From UBA7672 sp965279205 (lineage in GTDB: Bacteria > Pseudomonadota > Alphaproteobacteria > Caulobacterales > Hyphomonadaceae), in the NCBI GenBank assembly GCA_965279205.1, contig OZ257144.1, positions 2,914,001 to 2,978,000 of the forward strand: 64,000 nt of DNA, given 5' to 3'. Of this stretch, positions 1 to 8,061 are shown piece by piece. A program made the position numbers and the translations under genes. Each line of letters opens with the position of its first letter. The stretch's first letter is position 1. A model generated the notes under the pieces. It did not search any database. It was not told the DNA's origin and worked only from the letters and a program-made list of their open reading frames with translations.

Positions 1-646
1 AGGCCCAGATATCGAGCTCGGTCCAATTGGAGATCGGGAAGACACGAATGGATTCACCCGGCGCCTTGCGCGTGTTGTAGAGGCTCCAGAGTTCCGGACG
101 CTGGTTCTTGGGATCCCAGCCGTGCGTCTCGGTGCGGAAGGAGAAGATGCGCTCCTTCGCCCTGCTCTTCTCTTCATCGCGGCGGGCGCCGCCGAAGGCC
201 GCGTCGAATTTGTGCTTGTCCATCGCCTGGCGCAGGCCCTCGGTTTTCATGACCTGGGTGTGGAGGTTGGAGCCGGACGCGTAGGGATTGATGCCGCGCT
301 TGAGGCCGTCCTGGTTGATGTGGACGATGAGATCGAGGCCGAGCTTCTGCGTGATCAAGTCCCGGAACGCGACCATTTCGCGGAACTTCCAGGTCGTATC
401 GACGTGCATGAACGGGAAAGGCGGGCGCGAGGGCCAGAAGGCTTTCATCGCCAGGTGCAGCATCACCGACGAGTCCTTGCCGATGGAGTACAGCATCACC
501 GGGTTCTCGAACCCGGCGGCGACTTCCCGCATGATGAAGATGCTTTCGGCCTCGAGGCGCTGCAGGTGCGCAGGCAAAGGCTTCTTGCGCGCCGGGCGCG
601 TCTTGAAACGCGCCGCATAGGCCGAAAGATCGGATTCCAAACTCAC
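1..646 (-). CDS. cysD: Sulfate adenylyltransferase subunit 2, partial (3' end off the left edge)
   Basis: CysD is the catalytic subunit of ATP sulfurylase, which with CysN makes adenosine 5'-phosphosulfate in the cytoplasm for sulfate assimilation. The minus strand reads about 215 residues of a protein usually near 300 residues. The PP-loop SIGKDSS is at residues 54-60, followed by FMHVDTTWKFREM, the block GGARRDEEKSRAKERI, and WDPKNQRPELW. The frame leaves the window after SNWTELDIW. The start is taken as GTG at 646, which gives MSLESDLSAYAARF; no better start is visible. CysN would be expected beyond the left edge. The gene is divergent from the AsmA-family gene, with about 200 bp between them. 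Confidence 0.93.
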   Translation of the reverse strand, partial: MSLESDLSAYAARFKTRPARKKPLPAHLQRLEAESIFIMREVAAGFENPVMLYSIGKDSSVMLHLAMKAFWPSRPPFPFMHVDTTWKFREMVAFRDLITQKLGLDLIVHINQDGLKRGINPYASGSNLHTQVMKTEGLRQAMDKHKFDAAFGGARRDEEKSRAKERIFSFRTETHGWDPKNQRPELWSLYNTRKAPGESIRVFPISNWTELDIWA

Positions 647-763
647 TGTGCCTGCCGTCCTCAGCAGTCTTGCCCCAGCCGTCCTGGGAGGCCCGACTTA
701 AGGTTGGGCGCCTTCCGGGTAAAGCGCGCTAGCCTCAACTCAGGTCCTACGCCACCTTAACAG

Positions 764-784
764 TGGAAATCCAAAGGATTTCCA
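764..784. promoter_or_regulatory. Perfect 9-bp inverted repeat between cysD and the AsmA-family gene
   Basis: TGGAAATCC, an AAA spacer, then GGATTTCCA form a perfect inverted repeat in the 204-bp divergent intergenic region. It could be an operator or a leader hairpin. No run of T follows it, so a terminator is less likely. The function is inferred from symmetry and position only. Confidence 0.35.
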
Positions 785-850
785 GCCTTTCCCAACCTCA
801 GCGCCTTGGTGGCGCCCCACTTCGGTTTTGTGTTTAACTGCCGGAAAGCA

Positions 851-3394
851 ATGAGGATATCGATGGGACGGATCATCGTCATCGTAGGCGGGGTGCTGGC
901 GTTGCTGCTGATCGCGGTGATGGTGATCCCCAATCTGATCCCCCAGGAGGTCTATCGAGCCAAGATCGAGGAAGAAGCCTCCAAGGCCCTCGGTCGGCCG
1001 GTAAAGGTGACCGGGGCCATCAATGTCAGCGTCTTCCCCCGCATCGAAGCCCGAGCCGGCGCGTCCACGATCGCCAATCCGGACGGCTTCGGCGATGCGC
1101 CCTTTGCCTCGATGAAGGAGCTGCGCGCCGCCGTGGCGCTCTGGCCGCTGCTGTTTAGCAATGTCGAGATCGAGGAGTTCGTGCTGGTTGAGCCGACGAT
1201 CTCGCTGGTCAACCTCGAAGACGACCGCAACAACTGGACATTCGACATCGGCGGCGATCCGGCCAAGCCGAATGCCGAGCCCCAGCCGGGCGGCGCCATC
1301 GGCGCGAAGCTGAAGGACGTGCGCATCGAGAAGGGTCGCGTGTCGTTCGACGATCGCAAGGCCAAGAGCGTTCACACGCTGAGCGAGTTCAACATGTCGG
1401 CCGACATGGACGCGCTGGACAAGCCCCTGTCCTTCCGGGCCGACGGCCTCGCTGACGCCCTGCCCTTCAAGATCGATGCGAAACTGGGAAATCCGAAAGC
1501 GATGATGGACGGCATGCCGTCGCAGGCGACCATCAATCTTGAAACCGACCTGATCAAGACGGCGCTCGACGGTACGCTGTCGCTGGGCGCCAAACCTGCG
1601 TTCGACTTCAAGTTCAACGGCGATATTCCTTCGGCGGTCAAGCTTGCGGATGCGTTCGAGATCAAGGACCTGCCGGCGCGCGGCGTGCTGGGCAAGCTGT
1701 CGCTGAGCGGACAGGCGTTTGGTTCGCCAAATGACATCACGCTGAAGATCGCCGAGGCCAAGCATGAGAGCCCGTTGCTCAGCGCGACGCTGAAGGGTGA
1801 TGCGCGGATCGCGAAGGCGATCGCGCTGCAACTGGAAGCCAATGCCGAAGCGCCGAAGCTGGCTGATCTTGCCAAGGCGATGAGCATCGCGGCGCCGGCG
1901 GCGCAAGCCCTCGGCAAGGCGACGGCTACAACGAGAGTCACGGGCCAACTGGACGATCTGAAATTCGAGAACGTCAATTTCAGCCACAAGAGCGGGCTGC
2001 TCGACCTTGGTTTCACCGGAAGCGCGCGCCTTCAGAAGGAGCTGACCTATGCCGGCAATCTGACGATTGCTGCGCCGGACCTCCGCAAGCTGGCCGCCGC
2101 AGCCGGGACCCAACTGCCCGCAGGCGATGTCTACAAGTCCTTCGCGCTTAGCGGCCAGACGTCCGGCAGCGCCAAGGATGTGATGCTCAAGAACGCCACG
2201 CTGCAGTTCGACAATATCAAGGGTACCGGCGAGGCAGCGCTTGCCTTTGCCGGCGCCAATGGGAAACCGCGCCTGACAGGCTCGCTCTCGACAGGCAATA
2301 TCGATGTGACGCCCTATGCCCTGGCGGCGGGCGCACCGGCCGAACAACAGGCGGCTGCCACGAAGGGCTGGGGATCAACGCCCATCGACCTGTCGCCGCT
2401 GCGTCTGGTCGACGCTGACCTGGCGCTGAAATCAAGCGGGATCGCCTTCGAGAAATTCAACTTCGGCCCGTCCAACGTCGCCGTGACCCTGTCTGGTGGA
2501 CGGCTGGCCGCCAATCTCAAGCAGACGTCTCTGTTTGGCGGCGCTGGCGGCGCGTCGTTCAGCGCAGATGGAAGCGGCGCCAAGCCTTCGATCGCGCTCA
2601 AGGCCAATCTCGACAACATGCTGTTGAAGCCGCTGCTGGTTGCAGCCGCCGGGTTCGACATGATGGAGGGCAAGGGCGGGCTCGACATCGACATCGCTGG
2701 ATCGGGCGCGAACCTCCAGGACATGATGAGTTCACTGGTCGGCAATGGCGACTTCAAGTTCGACGAAGGCATCCTCAAGGGCGTGAACCTTCCGGAGCTG
2801 GGCAAGGCCGCACAGACCGCGCTGTCGAGCAAGAACATTTCGCTGGGCGCCTTCTCGGCCAGTTCGCAGACCGCGTTCGATGCGCTCAACGCCGCGTTCA
2901 CGATGGACAAAGGCAAGGCGGTTCTGACCGAGCTGAAAATGAATGCCGACACGTTCTCCGTGTCGGGGAACGGCTCCTTGGATATCGGCAAGCAGGAGGT
3001 GACGCTCCGCCTGTTCCCGGAATTCAAGGACAAGAAGGCGGGGCTCAACGGCTATGGCCTGCCGCTCAACCTGTCGGGTGGCTGGGACGGGATCGGCCTG
3101 AGCCTGGATTGGGACTTCCTCGTCAAGAACGCCGCCTCGAAGGCTACGGGCAAGATCGAGGACGAACTGAAGAAGAAGCTGGGAGGAGACCTGCAGGGCC
3201 TGCTCGGCGGCGGATCGAAACCGGCGCAGGGAGCACAGACGCCGGCAGCACCGGCGCCTGCACCCGCCCCTGCGGCGCCAGGCGATCAAGCCGCACCTGC
3301 GCAACCTGCCGCCGAAGCGCCTATGTCAGCAGAGGATCGCCTCAAGGCCGAAGCCCAGAAGAAGCTGAACAAGCTGCTCGGCAGGGGCGACTAA
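851..3394 (+). CDS. AsmA-family envelope protein
   Basis: AsmA-family proteins are large, inner-membrane-anchored periplasmic proteins linked to outer-membrane biogenesis and bridge-like lipid transport. The protein is about 847 residues. It has one N-terminal membrane segment (IIVIVGGVLALLLIAVMVIP) followed by the typical N-terminal AsmA block with GRPVKVTGAINVSVFPRIEA. A long beta-rich body follows, then the C-terminal AsmA region with GNGDFKFDEGILKGVNLPEL. The last 60 residues are an Ala/Pro-rich linker and a short charged helix. The start at 851 is preceded by GGAAAG; ATG at 863 (preceded by AGGA) is an equally possible start, and both leave the membrane anchor intact. The frame is open upstream to 806, but that extension adds no family sequence. 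Confidence 0.88.
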   Translation: MRISMGRIIVIVGGVLALLLIAVMVIPNLIPQEVYRAKIEEEASKALGRPVKVTGAINVSVFPRIEARAGASTIANPDGFGDAPFASMKELRAAVALWPLLFSNVEIEEFVLVEPTISLVNLEDDRNNWTFDIGGDPAKPNAEPQPGGAIGAKLKDVRIEKGRVSFDDRKAKSVHTLSEFNMSADMDALDKPLSFRADGLADALPFKIDAKLGNPKAMMDGMPSQATINLETDLIKTALDGTLSLGAKPAFDFKFNGDIPSAVKLADAFEIKDLPARGVLGKLSLSGQAFGSPNDITLKIAEAKHESPLLSATLKGDARIAKAIALQLEANAEAPKLADLAKAMSIAAPAAQALGKATATTRVTGQLDDLKFENVNFSHKSGLLDLGFTGSARLQKELTYAGNLTIAAPDLRKLAAAAGTQLPAGDVYKSFALSGQTSGSAKDVMLKNATLQFDNIKGTGEAALAFAGANGKPRLTGSLSTGNIDVTPYALAAGAPAEQQAAATKGWGSTPIDLSPLRLVDADLALKSSGIAFEKFNFGPSNVAVTLSGGRLAANLKQTSLFGGAGGASFSADGSGAKPSIALKANLDNMLLKPLLVAAAGFDMMEGKGGLDIDIAGSGANLQDMMSSLVGNGDFKFDEGILKGVNLPELGKAAQTALSSKNISLGAFSASSQTAFDALNAAFTMDKGKAVLTELKMNADTFSVSGNGSLDIGKQEVTLRLFPEFKDKKAGLNGYGLPLNLSGGWDGIGLSLDWDFLVKNAASKATGKIEDELKKKLGGDLQGLLGGGSKPAQGAQTPAAPAPAPAPAAPGDQAAPAQPAAEAPMSAEDRLKAEAQKKLNKLLGRGD

Positions 3395-3403
3395 CCCGAC
3401 CGT

Positions 3404-3662
3404 CTATTTCGGCAGGACCGAGGTCAGCGGCTCTTTCGCGATGAAGCGGCCATACGCGCCGCCACCGATGCCGACGACGAGACCAGCCACCATTGTCGCG
3501 ATCATGGCCCAGTCGCGATCATGGCCAAGTCGCGATCATGGCCCAGTCGCGATCCGGCTTCAGCACCTCCTGCACCACGGCAATGGCGAGCGTGAGCCCG
3601 CCTGCCGTCAGGAACTGCATGGTCCTGGAAAGAACAGCAGCCTTTCCGCTCTGTTGTGACAT
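3404..3662 (-). pseudogene. Small membrane protein gene frameshifted by a 17-bp tandem triplication
   Basis: A good ribosome site (GGGAGA) precedes ATG at 3662, and the frame reads MSQQSGKAAVLSRTMQFLTA and onward. It hits TGA after 47 residues, inside three tandem copies of a 17-bp unit (3497-3547). If two of the three copies (34 bp) are removed, the frame restores exactly and runs on through MVAGLVVGIGGGAYGRFIAK to a TAG at 3404-3406. That would give a 74-residue protein with two hydrophobic segments. So this appears to be a recent loss of function by slipped-strand expansion, or a phase-variable state. The family of the intact protein is not recognised. It is convergent with the AsmA-family gene. 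Confidence 0.72.
3497..3547. repeat. 17-bp unit in three tandem copies
   Basis: The unit CGCGATCATGGCCCAGT is repeated three times without spacing at 3497, 3514 and 3531, with one mismatch in the middle copy. A partial fourth copy (CGCGATC) follows to 3554. Because 17 is not a multiple of 3, gain or loss of a unit shifts the reading frame of the gene that contains it. Confidence 0.9.
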
Positions 3663-3927
3663 TCAATGTCTCCCTGTTACGCGTGCGCGGGATCGCGCGA
3701 CGCGTCGGGAAGCTTCAGGCCGACGGCGGAGGGCGGGGATTGCCGCGGATGTTTGTCCAACAGACCGGATCGCCGACCCCCCCGTGAAACAAGCGTTTTC
3801 GGTACGCCACGGGCCCAGTTGTCCGCCCAATTGCACGACTGAATATGCCGGATTGAGCGACTTGCCTGCCGACAGGCTTGGAGCTAAGACCACGGCCTTC
3901 CTTCGCGGCCCCGGCCGCGCTCCGGAT

Positions 3928-4004
3928 GCCGGCTTAGCTCAGTTGGTTAGAGCGCTAGATTGTGGATCTAGAGGTCCCCGGTTCGAGCCCGGGAGCTGGT
4001 ACCA
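3928..4004 (+). tRNA. tRNA-His (anticodon GTG), CCA encoded
   Basis: This is a 77-nt cloverleaf. Acceptor GCCGGCT pairs with AGCTGGT (G-U at 1-72 and 4-69). The D-arm is standard. Anticodon stem CTAGA/TCTAG encloses loop TTGTGGA, so the anticodon is GTG. The T-arm CCCGG-TTCGAGC-CCGGG is perfect, and CCA is encoded. The base before G1 is T, so no G-1 is encoded, and the discriminator is A73. Both are known features of alphaproteobacterial tRNA-His and its unusual HisRS. The 3' half is the attachment site of the island downstream. Confidence 0.97.
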
Positions 4005-4006
4005 GA
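3960..4006 (+). repeat. attL: 47-bp direct repeat inside tRNA-His
   Basis: The sequence from TTGTGGATCTAGAGG to TGGTACCAGA is identical to 40138-40184. It begins in the anticodon loop and ends two bases after CCA, so the integrated element preserves a working tRNA gene. Confidence 0.9.
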
Positions 4007-4055
4007 CAATTCAATGACATAGGTCTACGGTCTTCCGCACGCGAAGCGACAAACT

Positions 4056-4080
4056 CGTTTTGGGTAGCGTTTTGGGTAAC
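4056..4080 (+). repeat. Paired CGTTTTGGGTA repeats near the left island end (possible integrase arm sites)
   Basis: Two copies of CGTTTTGGGTA begin at 4056 and 4068, a 12-nt period, about 50 bp inside attL. Related TTTTGGG motifs lie inside the right end (39993-40015). A two-copy version with the same 12-nt period lies in inverted orientation at 14126-14149. A role as integrase arm-binding sites is inference. The rest of 4007-4385 holds no gene that I can support. Confidence 0.4.
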
Positions 4081-4385
4081 GGACTGACTCACTCGAACGT
4101 GAAGCACGCAAGGTTCTCCGCCGAGCCGCGATCGAGGTGAGCGCCACCATCGAGCTTACGAGTCCGGTTCTTCAATGCCGTTCTGCCTTGAGCTTACAGC
4201 CGGTTCTGCTGACAGCAGCGCGAACTAAATTCTAACGACACAGAAGGCCATTACCGCTGACGGAACGGGAGGCTCTTTCCCTGTCCGCTAGGCATGATGC
4301 GGTTCGCGGTGCGAACATTGCCGCTCTCAGCCACCACGATTTGAACTCTAGTCGTGTTTGCTCCTGCCACGTGTCACAGCGATAA

Positions 4386-4622
4386 ATGGTCACCGGAGGG
4401 TCGCTGCCATATCTGAGCGGCTTGGAACGCGGGAAACGTAACCCGACCATTGTGACGCTGCACGAGCTCGCGCAGGCGCTAGCCGTTACTCACGAGGAAC
4501 TTGAAGCGAGACGATGTCGCTTCGGGCACGGCGAAGAAATCTCGTTAGCCGGACTCGACGGTCCTGTTTTGTTCAGGGCGGTCAAAGAGAGGCGGCAGAC
4601 TTTCGCGTGCGGTTCGCCGTGA
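4386..4622 (+). pseudogene. Truncated XRE-family (Cro/C1-type) helix-turn-helix regulator
   Basis: The 78-residue frame begins with SLPYLSGLERGKRNPTIVTL and LHELAQALAVTHEELE. This is the second half of a typical HTH_3 domain: recognition helix, the ERG-RNPT turn, and the last helix. The first helices are missing, and a TAA sits directly upstream of the ATG, so the 5' part has been lost. The 35 residues after the domain are not recognised. Close to the left island end, it is probably a decayed island regulator. A functional short form is possible but unlikely, because half of the DNA-binding fold is absent. Confidence 0.55.
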
Positions 4623-4656
4623 TGTCGCCCCGATGAACGGTTGCGCCGAGCCCGCC

Positions 4657-5190
4657 CTATCTTGGCGGCGGATAGTTGGGCGATTTGTAGAGACCCATCG
4701 ATGTAAGGCCTGGCTTGAACTTCTTGTGGCAGCTCTCGCAAGATGCGACGAGCCTGTCGCCGGCATCGTTCAACGCTTTCACGTCCTTGGCCCGCGCGGC
4801 CGTCAGCGCATTGAGACCGGCCGCGCTCATCTCATCGGCAAAGGTTTTCCATTCGGGATCGGCCACCCAGTCGATATCGTTGGGACCGGTCCCCGCGAGC
4901 TGGATCAGCTTGCCGCTCACCGCCATCTGATAGGCGTTGTATTCTGCTTCGCTCCAACGGGCAGCGCTGTTCGGCGGATCATAGGCATCCAGCCAGAGCG
5001 GCTCCGAGGCGTGATCAACCAGGGCTACCATCACCGCGTTTAGACTTACCGGGAGCGTGACCGCCGGAGCGGCAACCGCAACCGGCGCCTCAGAAGCCGG
5101 TTGGGCGGTCTCGACGGGCTTGTCCGGAGAGCAGCCAGAGATTGAACCGACGACAAGTGCGATGATGGCGACTGAAACAAATGAACGCAT
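4657..5190 (-). CDS. Class II-type cytochrome c lipoprotein
   Basis: The predicted protein is 177 residues, exported and monoheme. ATG at 5190 starts a lipoprotein signal, MRSFVSVAIIALVVGSISGC, with a lipobox ending at the last Cys. The open frame extends upstream to 5358, but that part is not signal-like. After a Pro/Ala-rich linker comes an alpha-helical domain with the heme motif CESCH at residues 151-155 near the C-terminus, followed by KKFKPG. A C-terminal CxxCH followed by K/F residues is the layout of cytochrome c' and c-556 proteins. The natural electron partner is unknown. The next gene on this strand is the RcnB-like gene, about 195 bp upstream, so co-transcription is uncertain. Confidence 0.75.
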   Translation of the reverse strand: MRSFVSVAIIALVVGSISGCSPDKPVETAQPASEAPVAVAAPAVTLPVSLNAVMVALVDHASEPLWLDAYDPPNSAARWSEAEYNAYQMAVSGKLIQLAGTGPNDIDWVADPEWKTFADEMSAAGLNALTAARAKDVKALNDAGDRLVASCESCHKKFKPGLTSMGLYKSPNYPPPR

Positions 5191-5386
5191 GGCCGAGCCT
5201 CGACTCTGTTCGTTGATGGGCGGGCGCCTGTTTTTTGAGAACAACCAACGCGCCCGGCCTCGAAGCATGTCGCTGCCACTCGTTAGCGCCCAGCGGCCAC
5301 AAGCATGCGGAGGAAGATCATCACAGCTTCCCGAGGCGGGATCGGTCCGTGACCGCACACTTCGTGCTCAATATCCTCCAAAGTCC

Positions 5387-6211
5387 TTAGCCGCGCTGGT
5401 TTATGATCACTTCCGCTATCAGGCCGGTCGCAATAGCAACCAGCAGAAAGTCGCCGCGATCATCCTGTACCCAGTGCTGGTCGCGCCGCGGCTGACGAAG
5501 GCTGTGCGTCCGATAGTCAACGTCGGCAAAGCGTCCATTGTAGTAGCCCAGTTTCTCTCCGCGCTCCCACGGACGATAGCCTAGGGCAAAGCCGGCGCGA
5601 CCATACTTTGCCGAGGGCGGCGGGCCAGAGTGCCAAGCATTGTCCTGATAGTATCCGTTGTGCTGTTTCGGATCCCAGCGCGCATCCCGGCGATTGTCCC
5701 GCTTCTCGTCGCGGCCATCCGAATACCGTCGATTGTTGACGATGACCTGAGCGATCAGCCCGGTGCGGATCGACACAAGCAGATAGTCGCCGCGATCGTC
5801 GCGCACCCAGCGCGAGCCGCGTGGCGGCTTGCGTAGGTTTTCGGAGCGGTAATTCACTTCGGTGAAACGTCCGTTGTAGTAGCCCAGCCGATCTCCCTTG
5901 GCCCAGGGATGATAGCCAAACACAACCCCGACACGATTGTTTTCGGGCGGGCCAAAGATCCAACGGCTGTTATAGAAATAGCCGTTGTAACGGGTTTCAT
6001 CCCAACGCGTGTTGCTGCGATCATCGCGCCAGCCTTCACGGCGATCCCGGTAGCCGTTCCCGGCGCGATCGTCGCCGGACTGTTGCCGACGGTCAGGCTC
6101 GCTTTGTTGTCCACGGCGGTCCTGCCCTTGCTGAGCCGAAGCGGCGCCGACGGTGAGCGAACTCGCAAGCACAAGAACCGCGACTGCGGTATAGAGAGCG
6201 TTCGTTTTCAT
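5387..6211 (-). CDS. RcnB-like periplasmic protein with two repeat domains
   Basis: RcnB in enterobacteria is a small periplasmic protein linked to nickel and cobalt homeostasis; the family is common in alphaproteobacteria. ATG at 6211 gives 274 residues with a Sec signal (MKTNALYTAVAVLVLASSLT to AASAQ) and an Arg/Gln/Asp-rich linker. Two copies of an RcnB-type unit follow, at about residues 68-160 and 180-274. Each unit starts with RWD and has YNGRF in the middle. Each ends with VRDDRGDYLLVSIRTGLIA or VQDDRGDFLLVAIATGLIA. One unit is the usual family length, so this is an internal duplication. Metal binding is inferred from the family, not visible as a clear metal site. Confidence 0.8.
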   Translation of the reverse strand: MKTNALYTAVAVLVLASSLTVGAASAQQGQDRRGQQSEPDRRQQSGDDRAGNGYRDRREGWRDDRSNTRWDETRYNGYFYNSRWIFGPPENNRVGVVFGYHPWAKGDRLGYYNGRFTEVNYRSENLRKPPRGSRWVRDDRGDYLLVSIRTGLIAQVIVNNRRYSDGRDEKRDNRRDARWDPKQHNGYYQDNAWHSGPPPSAKYGRAGFALGYRPWERGEKLGYYNGRFADVDYRTHSLRQPRRDQHWVQDDRGDFLLVAIATGLIAEVIINQRG

Positions 6212-6351
6212 GGGTTTTCTTTCTGTAGTCACTCAACGCGTTGGATGGCGGAGCGTTCCTCAGACCTTGTCCAAGCGGCATTTGAAAGATTATTCGAAAT
6301 TACGATCAGGTGCTCGTCCGAACGTGGTCGAGTTGCAAATGACTCTGGCGA

Positions 6352-6537
6352 TCAGTGGAGTTGTGAGTGAGCGACGAATTCAGAACTCGACAAATCGAGC
6401 GAATTTCCAGGGCGATATCTGGAACGTAGACGATCGGCAAGCGGTCGAAGCTCCGCAAATGCCGCTTCGTCGTACACCTCTACCCGACATCCACTAAGAG
6501 ATAGACGGTCAATAATTTCCGCCGGACTTCTCATCAT
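6352..6537 (-). CDS. Small hypothetical protein, possible hairpin-controlled start
   Basis: ATGATG at 6537 begins MMRSPAEIIDRLSLSGCRVE, with about 61 residues in total. It is preceded by a strong ribosome site, GGAGGGG, that lies in the 3' arm of a perfect 8-bp hairpin (6538-6557). The frame is also open upstream to 6579. The sequence looks like a soluble mixed-fold protein with charged residues well distributed, but it matches no family I know. It could be a chance frame; the ribosome site is the main support. Confidence 0.35.
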   Translation of the reverse strand: MMRSPAEIIDRLSLSGCRVEVYDEAAFAELRPLADRLRSRYRPGNSLDLSSSEFVAHSQLH

Positions 6538-6557
6538 CCCCTCCGCTAACGGAGGGG
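6538..6557 (-). promoter_or_regulatory. Perfect hairpin sequestering a ribosome-binding site
   Basis: CCCCTCCG, loop CTAA, CGGAGGGG on the + strand. On the minus strand the GGAGGGG arm directly abuts ATGATG of the small gene ending at 6352. In the transcript the Shine-Dalgarno sequence would be fully paired. A regulatory role is inference. Confidence 0.4.
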
Positions 6558-6617
6558 GTATAGTGATCTCCGGAAACAATTCGCAGATTTTGGTCTGGGA
6601 GTTGGACGCATAGACAA

Positions 6618-6648
6618 AACGGCAGGAAGCTTGCGCTTTCCTGCCGTT
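6618..6648 (-). terminator. Rho-independent terminator
   Basis: On the minus strand AACGGCAGGAA pairs with TTCCTGCCGTT (11 bp) around a short loop, and TTTTG overlaps and follows the stem. It lies about 90 bp downstream of the membrane-protein gene ending at 6737, so it most likely ends the 8061-to-6737 transcript. Confidence 0.6.
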
Positions 6649-6736
6649 CGCGTTCGTGCTCGGTTAAGTCTGAGATTGGCCCAAAGCGGACATTGCCCGT
6701 CTGCATGTTCGGAGACCGCAGACGAGTGCAGCGGGG

Positions 6737-7096
6737 TTAGTTCAACACCCCGGACCAGCGAGTCACGATCAGTATCAGACTGAAGACGATCAACGGCCCG
6801 AAGAACTTCAGCGTGTGTCGCGTGAGCCGTTCTGGGAGGAAAGTGTCCGCGCCGGGTCTTGCGCCATATCTCATGGCGACCGCGGTGAGCGGGCATTTCA
6901 TCCCGCTTCCGACGAAAACCGCGGCTTCGATCGCGACCAGTCCCAGCGCCAAGAAGAGCCATTGACCGTGTGCGCCGGTGAGACCGGCGTAGAAAACAGC
7001 AAACACCGAGCCGGCCATCACGAAGTAGATCGCAGTGTGGACACCGCGCACGAGGCTTAGCCGCAAGGCGTCGGTCACCGGGTCTCCGATGCGCAC
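6737..7096 (-). CDS. Small integral membrane protein
   Basis: The protein is 119 residues with four predicted membrane segments: around 18-40, 45-63, a weaker stretch, and LKFFGPLIVFSLILIVT near the end. Between segments two and three is GSGMKCPLTAVAMRYGA. A CPLT motif after a membrane helix recalls the small four-helix DUF2784-type proteins, but I am not sure of that. The start is GTG at 7096. It follows the dehydrogenase gene by about 30 bp on the same strand and precedes a terminator, so the two form a likely operon. Function unknown. Confidence 0.6.
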   Translation of the reverse strand: MRIGDPVTDALRLSLVRGVHTAIYFVMAGSVFAVFYAGLTGAHGQWLFLALGLVAIEAAVFVGSGMKCPLTAVAMRYGARPGADTFLPERLTRHTLKFFGPLIVFSLILIVTRWSGVLN

Positions 7097-7125
7097 GCCG
7101 CCCGGAAGGAAACGGCAAACATCAC

Positions 7126-8061
7126 TCAGACGACATCCAGCGCCGCAAGCGCATTCTTAAGGACATCTGCCGAGGCGGCCAGCCCGGATTGTTCCTCCGC
7201 CGTGAGGTCGGGAACGAGGATGCGCTCGACACCGGCTGCGCCAAGAATACAGGGCAGACTAAGGAAAATATCCGAAACGCCGTACTGACCGGTCAGCATG
7301 GTGGAGACCGGCAGCACTGCCTTTTCGTCGCGCAGGATTGCCTCGCAGATGCGGACGGTTGCGGTGGCGACGCCGAACGAGGTGTAGCCCTTGCCCGTCG
7401 CGATGCGGTAGCCCGCTTGCCGCACGTCTTCAGCAAGGCCTGCGTGAGCAGGCGCACGCCCCGCTTCGACGAACCGCTCCAGCGTCAACCCGCCGATCCT
7501 GACGGTGGAGAATGCGGCGACCTCGCTGTCGCCATGCTCGCCCAGCACATCGCCGTCCACCGACGACGGCGCAACGCCTAGGCGCGCGGCAAGGAGCTGT
7601 CGAAGCCTGCTTGAGTCCAGCAGCGTGCCGGTTCCGATGACGCGTCCCGCCGGCAATCCGGCATGCCGGAACGCAACCAGCGCCATGAGATCGACCGGGT
7701 TGGCGGCAACGACGATGACGCCGTCAAAACCTGCATCCGCAAGTTGCTTTACGCACGTCGTCACGATGCCGGCGCTGTGTGCGGCAACCGACAGACGCGT
7801 CTGCTTCCCATGCGTGGCGGCGCCCGCCGTGATGATTGCGATCCTTGCCGAAGCAGCATCGGCATAACCCCCGGCCCATATCCGTGCAGGACGCGTCAAC
7901 GCATTTGCATCGGACAAGTCGGCCGCTTCCGCCTCCGCGAGCGCCGTATCACTATCGATCAGCACGATCTCGCGGAACAACGCTCTCAGCATCAGCGCAT
8001 AGGCCGTCGTGGAACCAACGTGGCCGGCGCCGATAATCGCAACCCGTTCGCGTGGGGGCAT
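7126..8061 (-). CDS. L-lactate/malate dehydrogenase family protein
   Basis: The protein is 311 residues, the usual length for NAD-dependent 2-hydroxyacid dehydrogenases of the LDH/MDH family. The Rossmann motif is IGAGHVGSTTA near the start. NPVD, the block GTGTLLDSSRLR (substrate Arg) and GEHGDSE (catalytic His) are all present, and the mobile loop reads GAATHGKQTRL. In L-LDH the specificity residue in this loop is Gln and in MDH it is Arg; here simple alignment puts Thr there, so the preferred oxoacid is uncertain. ATG at 8061 is preceded by GGAAAAG. The open frame extends much further upstream, but that part is antisense to the next gene and shows no family sequence. Confidence 0.85.
   Translation of the reverse strand: MPPRERVAIIGAGHVGSTTAYALMLRALFREIVLIDSDTALAEAEAADLSDANALTRPARIWAGGYADAASARIAIITAGAATHGKQTRLSVAAHSAGIVTTCVKQLADAGFDGVIVVAANPVDLMALVAFRHAGLPAGRVIGTGTLLDSSRLRQLLAARLGVAPSSVDGDVLGEHGDSEVAAFSTVRIGGLTLERFVEAGRAPAHAGLAEDVRQAGYRIATGKGYTSFGVATATVRICEAILRDEKAVLPVSTMLTGQYGVSDIFLSLPCILGAAGVERILVPDLTAEEQSGLAASADVLKNALAALDVV

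Noticed and set aside
122..760. Plus-strand open frame of 212 codons
   Set aside because: It is antisense to cysD, whose protein sequence is unmistakable on the minus strand. The plus frame is Arg/Gly-rich with no family features.
740..2347. Long minus-strand open frame of 535 codons opposite the AsmA-family gene
   Set aside because: It is a shadow of the AsmA-family gene. It is rich in Arg, Gln and Leu with no known domain.
3497..3554. CRISPR-like direct repeats
   Set aside because: The 17-bp units are directly adjacent without spacers and inside a gene. This is a tandem duplication.
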